This document shows, piece after piece, positions 1 to 8,714 of a DNA stretch of 64,000 bases. Under the pieces are notes generated by a model that saw nothing but the letters and a program-made list of their open reading frames with translations, did not search any database and was not told the DNA's origin. Every line of letters begins with the position of its first letter. Within the stretch, counting starts at the first letter, position 1. The position numbers were made by a program, and so were the translations under genes. This stretch comes from Riemerella anatipestifer (GTDB lineage: Bacteria; Bacteroidota; Bacteroidia; Flavobacteriales; Weeksellaceae), in the NCBI RefSeq assembly GCF_009670965.2, contig NZ_CP073239.1:1736001-1800000 (forward strand), given 5' to 3'.

Positions 1-345
1 CGTTACCTTTTTATTTTCTGTACTATCACTTATCGCTTTGCCTTCCGTGTAGGTGGCGTTTTTGACCTCTAAAGTTCTAAAAGGCTTTCCTTCTCGGTAT
101 TCTGTGAGCCGTGCAGGTTGGGTAGTGTCTTGACTTTTCAGCGTGAAATTATAGTTAAACAGTTCCACTTTCTTAATAGCCTCTTGAACACTTTCGGAGT
201 GGTTCTGTACCTGCTCCAAACTCTCGAGCTTTTCCGTTTTGGTTACTTGGACACTTTCCGTTTTAGTGTCTATAGTTACTTTCTTTGTCTTACAACTTAC
301 CGCTAATAAGGCGATAAGTAGTGTAAATAATAATCTTTTATGCAT
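1..345 (-). CDS. Prophage lipoprotein, partial (3' end beyond window)
   Basis: This open frame starts at ATG 345-343 and stays open for 115 codons to the window edge, so its C-terminus is missing. The N-terminus is a short lipoprotein signal: MHKR, a hydrophobic stretch, then the lipobox LAVSC with the modified Cys at residue 18. The mature part is hydrophilic and rich in Lys, Glu, Thr and Ser (residues 19-60), which suggests a helical or extended periplasmic stalk. Its start overlaps the stop of the upstream amidase gene by 8 bases, so the two are translationally coupled. A small lipoprotein next to an endolysin could be an outer-membrane spanin, but this is inference from position. The lipoprotein call is strong and the function is open. 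Confidence 0.7.
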   Translation of the reverse strand, partial: MHKRLLFTLLIALLAVSCKTKKVTIDTKTESVQVTKTEKLESLEQVQNHSESVQEAIKKVELFNYNFTLKSQDTTQPARLTEYREGKPFRTLEVKNATYTEGKAISDSTENKKVT

Positions 346-892
346 TTCTATCATATTTGATTAATAATTGAACTAAAAATTCCGCAATATGCTCTTTATT
401 CGTAATAAACTTTTGCATATCTGATTTGTTCGTGATAAAGCAAAACTCTATTAAAATCGCCGTGCCTCGTAGGTTCAAAATACCAATTCTATTATGTTGA
501 CTTTGCCCTTCTGTCTTCACTCCTCGATTTGTAATGCCCATAATCTTAGCCAACCCGTTCGCAGCTTCTTGTGCCATTGCACGGCTGTCAGCTCCTGCAT
601 TACGACTTATGAATACTTCGACACCAGTGGCTGTTGGAGGACCTACATTCAGATGCATGTCCATTACCACATCACCAGTTCTTAGCTCTCTCCTAATTCT
701 ACCTTGGTATTGTCGGTTATTCTCGCTATTGTCGTCTGTATTAAATGGGTGTCCTTTTCCTCTCAACTTCGCAACTATCATATTGCGAAGTTTATCCATT
801 TCGTCTCTCTCAATGTAGCCATTGGCTACCGCTCCAGGGTCGGCTGAATGATGCCCAGCCGAAGGGAATACTTTAGTATTTATTTGTATCAT
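338..892 (-). CDS. Phage N-acetylmuramoyl-L-alanine amidase (endolysin, Amidase_3)
   Basis: The 184-residue protein is a single-domain zinc amidase that cuts the bond between MurNAc and the stem peptide, here presumably for phage lysis. It shows the Amidase_3 signature: AGHHSADPGA at residues 12-21 with a zinc His at 14, an acidic residue near 28-31 as second ligand, DMHLN with the third ligand His80, and the catalytic Glu in LIEFCFITN near residue 149. It has no signal peptide, so export would need a holin or another route. It overlaps the upstream membrane-protein gene by 4 bases (ATGA) and the downstream lipoprotein gene by 8, forming a lysis cassette. The family call is firm. The lysis role follows from phage context. 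Confidence 0.9.
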   Translation of the reverse strand: MIQINTKVFPSAGHHSADPGAVANGYIERDEMDKLRNMIVAKLRGKGHPFNTDDNSENNRQYQGRIRRELRTGDVVMDMHLNVGPPTATGVEVFISRNAGADSRAMAQEAANGLAKIMGITNRGVKTEGQSQHNRIGILNLRGTAILIEFCFITNKSDMQKFITNKEHIAEFLVQLLIKYDRNA

Positions 893-1269
893 TTTCCGTA
901 TGCTTTTCGTGAGTGATTTCTTTCAATTAAAAACAAGAATAGGTTCAGAATCGCTCCTGTTCTGGACATCGTCATTTCTTGGTCTTGTTGACCTAAATCG
1001 GCGGATAATGTGCGATTGCTGACGCCTATTTTAGCTCCCTCTTTGGTTTTTAGTGTAGCGTTCCAAAGGGTTCGGTACTCCGAACATAGATAAACATCTT
1101 TTCGGAGAGCGGATTCTTTAAAGTAGTTTGAAATACCTATGAGTGCGTTTTTAAACCCTCTTTTATTCCAATCTTTTGCAAAGACAATAATTACATTGAT
1201 GGGCATAAGTAATATTTCTAATACTGGAGCTATCAAAAACAATAGTAAGTTTATGATAAAATTTTTCAT
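889..1269 (-). CDS. Small phage membrane protein, holin candidate
   Basis: The 126-residue product has a strongly hydrophobic N-terminus (about residues 4-30) that looks like one long or two short membrane helices. A soluble middle and another hydrophobic stretch near residues 106-114 follow. I do not recognise a family. It lies directly upstream of the amidase with a 4-base overlap, the usual place for a holin or lysis accessory protein, so that is the best guess. It may instead be an unrelated membrane protein of the prophage. Confidence 0.55.
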   Translation of the reverse strand: MKNFIINLLLFLIAPVLEILLMPINVIIVFAKDWNKRGFKNALIGISNYFKESALRKDVYLCSEYRTLWNATLKTKEGAKIGVSNRTLSADLGQQDQEMTMSRTGAILNLFLFLIERNHSRKAYGK

Positions 1270-1280
1270 AGTCTTGTTTT

Positions 1281-1772
1281 TTAGTCTCTAACAATTTCCC
1301 AATCATTTATACTCTCACAACCATACCATTTTAAATCTTTATTCTCAATTTCATCTTTGGTAATTAAGTATAAACCTTGTCTAAATGCTTCTATAATAGC
1401 TTCATCTAAATCTATTTGTTTAATTTGAGTTTTTGATTGTAATAATTGAACTAATTGTTTTGTCTGTTCATAAGTTTGTATAGAAAATCTAACATTAGGA
1501 GTACCTAATATTTTTGTAACTTTTTGTTTTCTAGTTTCAAAAGTTACTTTATTTTGATTTTCTTCACTAAAATCTGTATGGTCAAAATTATCTGGATATA
1601 TAGGAACTTGTATTTCTTCTTCAACTTCCTTAGTACAAGTATCTACAATTCTTAGTTCATATTTTTCTTCTTTTGGTTTATTTTGAATTAAATCCACATC
1701 TATAGTTATATATCCTTTATGGAATGGTGGAAAATTTAATTCCTTTGTACTTCTTAATTGTATTTTAGCCAT
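1281..1772 (-). CDS. Hypothetical prophage protein downstream of tail fibre
   Basis: This 163-residue protein has no signal peptide or membrane segment and I do not recognise its family. It is acidic and Lys/Gln-rich. Residues 1-60 look beta-rich and residues 95-145 helical. It sits 12 bases after the end of the tail fibre gene and 11 bases before the lysis cassette, in the same direction. It could be a tail fibre assembly chaperone or a fibre-attached accessory protein, on position only. Base composition is as AT-rich as the fibre end. Confidence 0.55.
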   Translation of the reverse strand: MAKIQLRSTKELNFPPFHKGYITIDVDLIQNKPKEEKYELRIVDTCTKEVEEEIQVPIYPDNFDHTDFSEENQNKVTFETRKQKVTKILGTPNVRFSIQTYEQTKQLVQLLQSKTQIKQIDLDEAIIEAFRQGLYLITKDEIENKDLKWYGCESINDWEIVRD

Positions 1773-1784
1773 TTTGTCTTATTT

Positions 1785-3588
1785 TTAAATTGTTATTTCT
1801 TCAACTTCTATAAATGTACCTCTACCTAATGTTATAAAATAATCAGTACTATTATTATTCTGTACTTTTAAATTATTTTTTATTATAGTATCCACATTAG
1901 TTTCTAATAAAAATTCATACACAAAAGACTGTGCATTTACTGTGGGGGGATTTAGAGAATAATTATCAGGAGTGTTAAATATAGAGAACTGTCTCATATT
2001 AACTATGAAAGAATCATATCTTTGGCTTAAATCTGTAGAGTAAAAACCTAAAAAAGGAGATACTACATTCTTATTACCAAATTTTACACAAATTTTTACT
2101 TTATATAGTTTATTTGCTTGAACTGGGAAGAATAAATCAGTAGCTTCTTTAACTTCTGTATTATTAGCCACAACATCATTTCTCAATACATACCTTTTGA
2201 TTTTAGGTTTATCTTCATAACCTATCCACCCATTATCTTTTATAACTAATGACTTATTATATAATAGGTCTCCATTAGCATTAGGCATATCACTTAATCT
2301 GACTTCAAATCTACCATTAATTCTAAACCATCTTTCATCAAACTTTCCTGTTATTAAACCATCATCTATTTTTGTGAAATTATGTTTATCATTGTGTATG
2401 TATATTGTCTCTAAATCCAGAACCTACTCCGAAGTCCAAATTATTTCCTATAACAACAGAGTTAAGGTACTGCACTCTACCATAAGTAGAGTAATTACCA
2501 GAACCTATGAAAAGGTTATTATAACATCTGTATAACAGATTCCAATAAGGAGATTGACCTATGATAGTAGACATTATAGCTTTATCTGGTCCATTAGTGC
2601 TTGTAAGAATATTTCCTACAAATGTGTTCATTCCAGAGTGCAATGTATAATTATCATTAGGGTCATTGGGGTCTATACCAAAATATTGCTTACCTACATT
2701 ATTTTTTGCCACAAATGCAGATTTAGCTATTACGGGTGATAAAGATTTAATATCATCTATATCAATAGTTTCTGTTTTTAGACTATAAGCAGTTGCTTGC
2801 CCAATGAATGTATTAGAATAAGATTTAGGTAAACTATTAGCAGTTGCTTGTCCTATAAAGGTATTTCTACCTCCTTTTTTTAGACTAAAGCCAGAATTAC
2901 TTCCAATAGCTAGATTGTAACTATTATCATTAACATCAGTAGATTCATCATTTAATTTTTGTAGTGCTGAAGTACCTATTGCTGTATTATATTTTCCTAC
3001 CGTATTACTATACAATGCATATCCTCCTATTGCTGTATTTGTTTCTCCCGTAGTATTATTTTCTAATGCACCAATACCATAGCTTACATTATAATTTCCT
3101 GTACTTAACTTATTAAAAGTACCAAAATAGAGTGAAGCTGTAGAGATGTCTGTTCCAAATCTAATTTCTTTTATATCCTCAGATTCTTTTCGGAATAGTA
3201 TGTCTCTAGGAGTATAATTCTCATTATTAACAGCCTTTTCTAGGGTTATATCATTAAGAATCCCCATAATTTGCTCTTTGGTGTGGACGTTACCCTCTAT
3301 ATCGTCACTATCTACGGTAGCTATGTTAGAGGGAAGCTCTCCAACACCCAAGGCCTCTTTCCAAGAGATTATATTTTCTTCCGTTAGTCCCGAAGCATCT
3401 TTCTCCGCTTTTCCGTTTAATTGGCTTGCATCAGCTTTGTTAGCCAAGCTCTCGTCAAGCCCTTCTATCTGCATTTGCGGTATTTTCTCGCTTTTATGAA
3501 AATAGCTATCCATCCACACCCAAAATTGCTCTTGGGTAGGTTTTAGGTTGTTGCGGAACCAGTTCTTTATTGTATTTTTATCTGTCAT
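1785..3588 (-). pseudogene. Phage tail fibre gene split by a 1-bp insertion
   Basis: Two reading frames, 3588-2389 (399 residues) and the frame ending at 1785, together make one fibre protein of about 600 residues. The N-terminal part begins with a helical segment (NTIKNWFRNNLKPTQ) typical of flavobacterial fibre genes and then carries repeated NTAIG/NTFIG-type turns (residues about 170-400), as in trimeric beta-helical fibres. The first frame stops at 2389 shortly after FGVGSG. In the other frame the sequence stays open upstream of the ATG at 2288 and reads DLETIYIHNDKHNF across the stop. Removing one C from the pair at 2417-2418 joins them as VGSDLETIYIHN. The lower fragment alone (1785-2288) could still be translated. 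The gene is most likely inactive unless the insertion is an assembly error. Confidence 0.75.
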
Positions 3589-3606
3589 TGTTTTAGTTTT
3601 TGGATA

Positions 3607-4435
3607 TTAGACGCCAACAAATTCAATAAATCTGATGACGCGGTAAGGAGGCATGTTGTTGTGAGGCTTATTACCTCCTGTTGCCTCTATGCCCGTGTGT
3701 TTGAAATCACGCCCTCCGTGTATAGACAATGCATTTGTGTTACCTGTTCCCACCCTGTCTCTTTGAAACCCCATCGTGTGGGTATGGCTCGGCATCTCTT
3801 CTACCGTGAGAGTATGATGCCTTTCCCCACCTTCGTAGCCTATTTCATTTAGGTGCGAGTTGAGACCCTCTCTGTCAAAATTGTAATCTGGGTCTTGTCC
3901 AATAGGGAATTTACCTCTAAGCGGCACATACTCTCGCCAACCTTCTGGAATAGGCTCACTCGCAGGCTTGCCCCAAATAGCTATTAAGCCAATAGGAATA
4001 GGGTATTTTTTCTTTTCTAAGGTTTCTATTCTATCCTCTAAGCTCTTTTTGAAAGCAGCTATTTCAGTGGTTGGGAATACCCTTTTGAAATCTGCCCAAC
4101 GATAAGTTTGGTCGGGCGTTGATGAGCCAAAAGTGGCGTATCTTTCGGCATATACAGGTTTGGCAATTTTGTCTTTGAACTCTCGCTCAGTAACTATTTC
4201 CTTGATAATAATATTATTGCCAATACTTCCACCTTTAAAAGGGTAAAGTTCTCCGCCTATACTTACATAACCATCCGAAACTTGCGAGCCTATAACCTCA
4301 CAGCCTTTAATAATAGCTAAATCTCCAGCCAAGCCTGTAAGCCCATTGAACACGCTCCAGCCTTTCTGGGCTTCCGCCAAAGTGTCGGTATAGAGAGGGA
4401 AGCCGTCCGTCCCAATTTAATATTAGTCTATCCAT
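3607..4435 (-). pseudogene. Phage tail collar protein gene with N-terminal frameshift
   Basis: The long frame (3607-4380) encodes a tail-fibre tip protein with a collar-like domain: PIPIGLIAIWG, then PEGWREYVPLRGKFPIG, then a His-rich HHTLTVEEMPSHTHTM and the end NMPPYRVIRFIEFVGV. These are hallmarks of short-tail-fibre receptor tips. The natural start is ATG 4435-4433, directly after the upstream gene's TAA. From there MDRLILNWDG runs into the wrong frame, because CCGT is duplicated at 4403-4410. With one copy removed the protein reads NWDGFPLYTDTLAEAQKGW and has about 274 residues. A TTG at 4380 could restart translation of most of the protein. Disruption is the simplest reading. Confidence 0.8.
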
Positions 4436-4951
4436 TTATTTGAGTATTATTTTATATTTTTTTCCTGCTAATTTGTAATAATCCACCACAGCCTCTATGG
4501 CATAGAAACGATACTCTCCAAAGTCCACTTCGGTCTTTTCGTTATTCCAAACTTCCAGCGGCACTTTTATTAAAAAGTCCACACCGCCTTTCTTAGAAAT
4601 GCCCTCGGAATAGAGGTATATATTTGTATTAGGAGCTGGATTTATAAACTTTGGAGTTCTTTCTGCCTCAGAAAAAATGTAAAAAGGCTCTTTTCTATCC
4701 ACATCTACAATTCTAATCCTCCGCTCCGAAACATCAAACCTATCGTTCAAAACTTTTTCAATAGAGCAAACTTGTGCGGTGTGTTCTAGCTTGTACAAAT
4801 CTTCCGCTCTCTCAGACAACCCCCTTTCCTGTATAGGTTTTATAGGAAACAATAAGCATCTCAACCACGCCATAAATCGCTCCTTTCTTAAAAAGGTTGG
4901 CGTCAGCAATACAGCTAATTTCTCTATGTCTGTATTATATATTTGGGACAT
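4436..4951 (-). CDS. Phage tail protein, gpI-like baseplate wedge component
   Basis: The 171-residue protein lies between the gpJ-like baseplate gene (17-base overlap) and the tail collar gene (TAA followed at once by ATG). In contractile tails this slot holds the gpI-type protein that links baseplate wedge to fibre. The sequence has an aromatic and basic N-terminal half (FLRKERFMAWLRCLLFPIKP) and a beta-rich C-terminal half ending in KKYKIILK. No catalytic motif is present. The assignment rests mainly on gene order, so the family name is tentative. Confidence 0.6.
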   Translation of the reverse strand: MSQIYNTDIEKLAVLLTPTFLRKERFMAWLRCLLFPIKPIQERGLSERAEDLYKLEHTAQVCSIEKVLNDRFDVSERRIRIVDVDRKEPFYIFSEAERTPKFINPAPNTNIYLYSEGISKKGGVDFLIKVPLEVWNNEKTEVDFGEYRFYAIEAVVDYYKLAGKKYKIILK

Positions 4952-5771
4952 ACTCTACGGTTAGATTAGTTAGTTTAAAATACCCGCTATTGGGTATTAT
5001 TCTCGTATTTATCGTTTTAAAACTTACATCATCCACCCATTTGGTTTCTGCCAAATAGATTTCTGGGATAGCCACACCTTTGACCTTTTGTAAGTAGTCG
5101 GTCAAATGGGCAAGGACCAGCTCTCCATTAAACGGGAGTTGCTTTAAATATTCCTTTACGGCATTTTCAACAGGTGTCCCTTCCTTGCCGTCGGGTTGAA
5201 TGTAATGACCGTCTTTTTTAATAACTAACGGGTCATAATAAACTTTTAAACCGAGAGACAATAAATCCGGCTCTGCGTTGATAATCCTTACTTCAACGCC
5301 TCCAGGCTTTATCCTGCTTATATAGTAGGAGAAAGAGCTTTCTTGTTCGCCATTAATCCTCCGTTGTTCGCCGTCAATTTCTGTGGCTATTTTGAGTACT
5401 AAAACGCCCTCCACCTCGTTAATGGCGGCATATTTTATAATTTTGGAGGCTTCAACCTCCTGCGGGTCTTTTCCTGTATTGTCGTAAAAATCCTTACCGT
5501 CAACCAATTTAAAAGCATCTCCATACTGAAACCTTAGAGCCATATCTCTGTACCATGGAAGAGAGAAAACCCTTTGCGTTCTAAGTTTCTCGTTGATTTC
5601 TTCTCTATGCGCGTCAAAAAGTTTCTCCAACACCCAAATTGCGAAAGCTGTTATGTAAATCCATAACCTCCAAATAGAGGTTTTACTGGTGCTATTAAGC
5701 TCTGCCAAAGCGGCTTCATTCTGCTTTGCGGTTAGTATTTCGTTCTGTATTTCTTCTACGCTTCTTTCCAT
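4935..5771 (-). CDS. Phage baseplate assembly protein, gpJ-like
   Basis: I place the start at ATG 5771 (MERSVEEIQNEIL), giving 278 residues. The longer frame to 5825 would overlap the upstream gene, and its extra residues are basic and unlike the family. The N-terminus is helical with a Trp-rich segment (IWRLWIYITAFAIWVLEKLF, residues about 33-52) that is typical of Bacteroidota gpJ-like proteins. The remainder is a mixed beta domain ending in a strand. It is a structural component of the contractile-tail baseplate wedge. It starts 2 bases after the stop of the preceding gene and overlaps the gpI-like gene by 17 bases. Role assignment comes from gene order plus the N-terminal pattern. Confidence 0.7.
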   Translation of the reverse strand: MERSVEEIQNEILTAKQNEAALAELNSTSKTSIWRLWIYITAFAIWVLEKLFDAHREEINEKLRTQRVFSLPWYRDMALRFQYGDAFKLVDGKDFYDNTGKDPQEVEASKIIKYAAINEVEGVLVLKIATEIDGEQRRINGEQESSFSYYISRIKPGGVEVRIINAEPDLLSLGLKVYYDPLVIKKDGHYIQPDGKEGTPVENAVKEYLKQLPFNGELVLAHLTDYLQKVKGVAIPEIYLAETKWVDDVSFKTINTRIIPNSGYFKLTNLTVEYVPNI

Positions 5772-5773
5772 AA

Positions 5774-6061
5774 TTAACTTACTTTGAAATCTACGCCTAT
5801 TGCCCAACACCCAATACCTTCGCACTTCTCCACAACTTCCGTTATCGCTGTGGCAGGCTGTATGCCTTTGGCGGCGTAATAATTGAAAATATCTCTATCT
5901 CTCTTGATGTCTTCTGGAAGTTGCGGAACCGCCCCAGCTTGCACATCGTCCGTAATGCTCAAATCGTTAGCCATTGCCAATTCAAAAACACATTCTATGG
6001 TGCCTGTGTGCTGTAGGCATACATCTAACAAGGTTTGATTATGTAGGGCTGTTATTTGCAT
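5774..6061 (-). CDS. Small phage baseplate protein, LysM/gpX-like
   Basis: The 95-residue product begins MQITALHNQTLLDVCLQHTG, matching the strand-helix pattern of LysM-like tail proteins (a short strand, then a helix, then AMANDLSITDDV as the second helix, and VQAGAVPQLP as the closing strand). Such proteins occur in phage baseplates as gpX-type hub clamps. The last 35 residues form a tail with two Cys (ECVFEL earlier, and KCEGIGCWAIG). The gene overlaps the coiled-coil gene upstream by 23 bases and is followed 2 bases later by the gpJ-like gene. Family assignment is by pattern only. Confidence 0.6.
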   Translation of the reverse strand: MQITALHNQTLLDVCLQHTGTIECVFELAMANDLSITDDVQAGAVPQLPEDIKRDRDIFNYYAAKGIQPATAITEVVEKCEGIGCWAIGVDFKVS

Positions 6062-6395
6062 ATTGTTTTAGTTTACTTCTAAGCTCAGAGTTTTCTGCTT
6101 TCAAGTTGGCGATTACTCTTTTATGTAACTTTATTTCGTCTTCAAGAAGCTGTACCTTTCTGTTGTGCATTTCTTCAAACTCCTTGTACTTCGCCTCATA
6201 GCGAGCTTGAAGGTCATTGAGCATATCTTGGTACAAATCGACCTTTTTTCGCTCGTTTTCGATTTCTATACTTTCGTTTGCTACGGCTATTCCCCTCGTT
6301 TCCTCGTTGCGTTTTCTTCGCTCCAAAATTCAACCAAGCCCTGTAATTGCAGAGCCTCCTCCAAATAATAGAGTAATCCAATCCTGTATATTCAT
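6039..6395 (-). pseudogene. Membrane-anchored coiled-coil phage gene with in-frame TGA
   Basis: From ATG 6395 the frame reads MNIQDWITLLFGGGSAITGLG, a Gly-rich membrane helix. It then meets TGA at 6332-6330 and continues in the same frame with ILERRKRNEE and a long charged coiled coil to residue 118. The family pattern (Gly-rich membrane segment, Trp, then a basic stop-transfer RRKR) strongly suggests that TGA replaces TGG (Trp). A TTG at 6326 could restart the soluble coiled coil without the membrane anchor. The gene lies in the baseplate operon, with a 23-base overlap to the next gene. Function is unknown; a tail or lysis accessory role is possible. Nonsense mutation is the best explanation. 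Confidence 0.75.
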
Positions 6396-6400
6396 GTTAT

Positions 6401-6643
6401 TTAGCTTAAATTCGCAATCTTTATCTCTGTTGTAGCACCTGTTTGGGAGGTTGCCGACCCTGTGGTCGCTACCTTTATTCCCACTGGAACTTCCACACGA
6501 AGCTCCAATATTTCTTGCACGATAGCTGTGGCTATTTTATCCGACAATCGCTCCACTGAGCTGTCCCAACTTTCCTCTTCGTTTTGTTCTTGTAGGAAGG
6601 CTGATTTTATTTTTTGTTTTAGTCTTTCTTTGTTAAGTGGCAT
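6401..6643 (-). CDS. Small hypothetical phage protein in baseplate operon
   Basis: This 80-residue protein starts with a basic helix (MPLNKERLKQKIKSAFLQEQ) and ends with a Thr/Ala/Gly-rich beta segment (TTGSATSQTGATTEIKIANL). This layout is recurrent for small proteins that follow the spike gene in Bacteroidota Mu-like tail modules. It lies 1 base after the spike gene and 5 bases before the coiled-coil gene. No enzymatic feature is present and no function can be assigned. Confidence 0.6.
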   Translation of the reverse strand: MPLNKERLKQKIKSAFLQEQNEEESWDSSVERLSDKIATAIVQEILELRVEVPVGIKVATTGSATSQTGATTEIKIANLS

Positions 6644-6644
6644 T

Positions 6645-7136
6645 TTAATTATCTTTTAAAAAGTTTTTAAATCGGTTTTCAATTGCCGTAAACTGAGGTT
6701 TATTTATTAGCCTGATGGTTGGTCCCGCATTGGTAGTGAATTTCATTTTCTTAATTTCTTGTATCAAGTCCACCATCAACGCCTTTAGCGTTTCGTTTTC
6801 TTTGCGGAGGAGAAAACCCTTATCATTTATTTTTATTTGGGAGTTTTCAGTTTTAAAATCAAATTCTTCCACTTCACTGAAAAACTCTACATAAAGCCTA
6901 TTTATATCCTCTTCAATAGGAGAAACAAGCACGAAACTTCCAACTTTTGGGTATAAATAAAATCGCTTCGCTTCGTTATCAATAGTAGCAGACAACCGCA
7001 CATCAGTAAACTCTATTTCTCCATCGCTAACGGTGCATGTTCCAGCCGTTTTATCTACCGAAATTACCTGCACTGGAAAAGTATCAACCTCTCTTTTAGC
7101 TAACTCCCTAAATGCGTCTTGTAGCTCTTTACTCAT
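6645..7136 (-). CDS. Phage baseplate spike protein, gpV/gp45-like
   Basis: The 163-residue protein has the N-terminal OB-fold pattern of baseplate spikes (residues about 15-90: FPVQVISVDKTAGTCTV, then VRLSATIDN, then YLYPKVGSFVLVSPIEED). A shorter beta segment follows (FKTENSQIKINDKGFLLRK), as in the apex of gpV-type trimers. It would pierce the outer membrane on tail contraction. The start overlaps the hub gene by 4 bases (ATGA). It is shorter than many spikes, as is usual in Mu-like tails. The role is supported by both pattern and order. Confidence 0.75.
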   Translation of the reverse strand: MSKELQDAFRELAKREVDTFPVQVISVDKTAGTCTVSDGEIEFTDVRLSATIDNEAKRFYLYPKVGSFVLVSPIEEDINRLYVEFFSEVEEFDFKTENSQIKINDKGFLLRKENETLKALMVDLIQEIKKMKFTTNAGPTIRLINKPQFTAIENRFKNFLKDN

Positions 7137-8101
7137 AACTTATTACTTATTGTTACCTCTCGTCTCGCTCCACTTGTTCCAAAAGTGGTAACTACTTTTT
7201 TTATAAAGTATTTACCCTCACGATTCTTATGCTCATTATCTATAATTTTGGCAGCCATTCCGGGAGTGGCAAAAGGTATTAGGAATGTTTTTACAGAGCC
7301 TTCAAAACCGTCATATTTTAATTTTTGCATTTCGGCATTAGCAAGCTCCCTCATTTTCTTTTCGTCTGACAATACAGATGTATGAAAGGTTCTTAATTCT
7401 CCATCTTGGTCGCCCACTTCAATACTTTTTTTCTTATTTTTCTTGTCAATATAGGTATAGCGAACCTTTAACCTTTTTTGATCCGCAGATTTATACTCTA
7501 AGTTGTTTTCCACCAGATTATAATTTAGGTCATACAAGACCTCCTTACCTATATTGTTGACTTGTTCTAATCCCGCGTACAATTTACCCTCATCATCTAG
7601 ATAAATGCTTATTCCCAAATTTTGCTTTAAATCCTGCAAAACTTTAGCACCGTTATTATTTCTAATTACCATTTTTTCTATCGGTACATGAGGTATCTTA
7701 TCAGATAGCTCTACAGAAGTGTCTTTTACGACTTCTTTTAAAATTTCTTTCAGCGTAGTTTTTTGGTTGAACGCCTTGTTTATATTTTTCCTTCTTAATA
7801 ACCAAATGGCATCTTCACACTTTATTTCAAGCGGTATTTTTGAACCTATGGAAGTCACAAAACCCATAAACTCGACGCCCTCATATCTTCGCTCGTAGCC
7901 TAAAGTTATTTTTACTTTATCGCCTACTTTTATTGCCTCTTCTACCTTTTTAAACTCTCCATTTTGTCTAACTCTAAACTTTGACGGCATTTTAATTTTT
8001 GCCGTATTGGAAAGCTCCTCCACGCTTTTCATTACTTCTACTTCGGTAATGGAGTTAAAAACAAAATTTCCAATTTCTATTTTTGAAGTCAATACAAACA
8101 T
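7133..8101 (-). CDS. Phage tail hub protein, gpD-like
   Basis: The 322-residue protein matches the late-control gpD/gp44 hub fold. An N-terminal beta domain binds tube proteins (VEVMKSVEELSNTAKIKMP), a middle domain contains VKITLGYERRYEGVEFMGFV, and a C-terminal part ends KYFIKKVVTTFGTSGARREV, the usual hub ending. The hub joins the tail tube to the spike encoded next. The gene shares one base with the previous gene (TAATG) and overlaps the spike gene by 4. It appears complete. Confidence 0.8.
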   Translation of the reverse strand: MFVLTSKIEIGNFVFNSITEVEVMKSVEELSNTAKIKMPSKFRVRQNGEFKKVEEAIKVGDKVKITLGYERRYEGVEFMGFVTSIGSKIPLEIKCEDAIWLLRRKNINKAFNQKTTLKEILKEVVKDTSVELSDKIPHVPIEKMVIRNNNGAKVLQDLKQNLGISIYLDDEGKLYAGLEQVNNIGKEVLYDLNYNLVENNLEYKSADQKRLKVRYTYIDKKNKKKSIEVGDQDGELRTFHTSVLSDEKKMRELANAEMQKLKYDGFEGSVKTFLIPFATPGMAAKIIDNEHKNREGKYFIKKVVTTFGTSGARREVTISNKL

Positions 8102-8709
8102 TATTGTAATCTTGAAAGGTTATTTGCCATCGCATTTTTCTCTGTTAAATCGGCGTAAAAATCTTGGTCGCTTACCGCTTTGATGGTATATTTTTGCACC
8201 CCTTGATTTCCTGCCATTTCTTCCCATTCAATATCTTTTAAAACCAAACTTTTAATATCAAAGAGCAGTAGAAAAGGATTATTAACTATTTCTAAAGTAT
8301 CGTTGATTTCAAATAGGCGTTGGAGGTTTTGCACCTGCTCCGCTGGATACTCATCCCGCTTATTAACATCCTCATACATACACACGCCTCTAATGGTAAT
8401 TTGATAGTCCTCCGTACATATATACTCCTTTACTGTTCCTTTCCTCTCTTTACCTACGGTTGCCGTTTCTACTATGGTTTTAGCTAGGCTCATTGAAATA
8501 AGAGGCTCGTTAGGAAATGGAAATTCTTCTCCATTGTAACTCAGCTTTAAGGTTTGAAAAAATAATCTACCTAAAAGAAGCTCCCGAGCAATACCTGTCA
8601 ACGAAGGCAAAACAAATTTGGTTTTATTCTGCCCCCACCATTGCGGAAATGTAGCACCTACATAATCAAAATGAGCCTTTGCTACTAATTCTTTTACATC
8701 AAATTCCAT
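8101..8709 (-). CDS. Phage tail protein, DUF6046-like
   Basis: The 202-residue protein sits between the tape measure and hub genes, where Bacteroidota contractile-tail modules carry a DUF6046 protein linking tube and baseplate. Visible features are an N-terminal segment around FPQWWGQNKTKFVLPSL, a core PLISMSLAKTIVETATVG, and a C-terminal region YTIKAVSDQDFYADL. The start lies 5 bases past the tape measure stop. It resembles the gp53 or LysM tail-completion protein of other tails in position. The name is given from memory of the family pattern, so treat it as probable. Confidence 0.65.
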   Translation of the reverse strand: MEFDVKELVAKAHFDYVGATFPQWWGQNKTKFVLPSLTGIARELLLGRLFFQTLKLSYNGEEFPFPNEPLISMSLAKTIVETATVGKERKGTVKEYICTEDYQITIRGVCMYEDVNKRDEYPAEQVQNLQRLFEINDTLEIVNNPFLLLFDIKSLVLKDIEWEEMAGNQGVQKYTIKAVSDQDFYADLTEKNAMANNLSRLQ

Positions 8710-8714
8710 TTATT

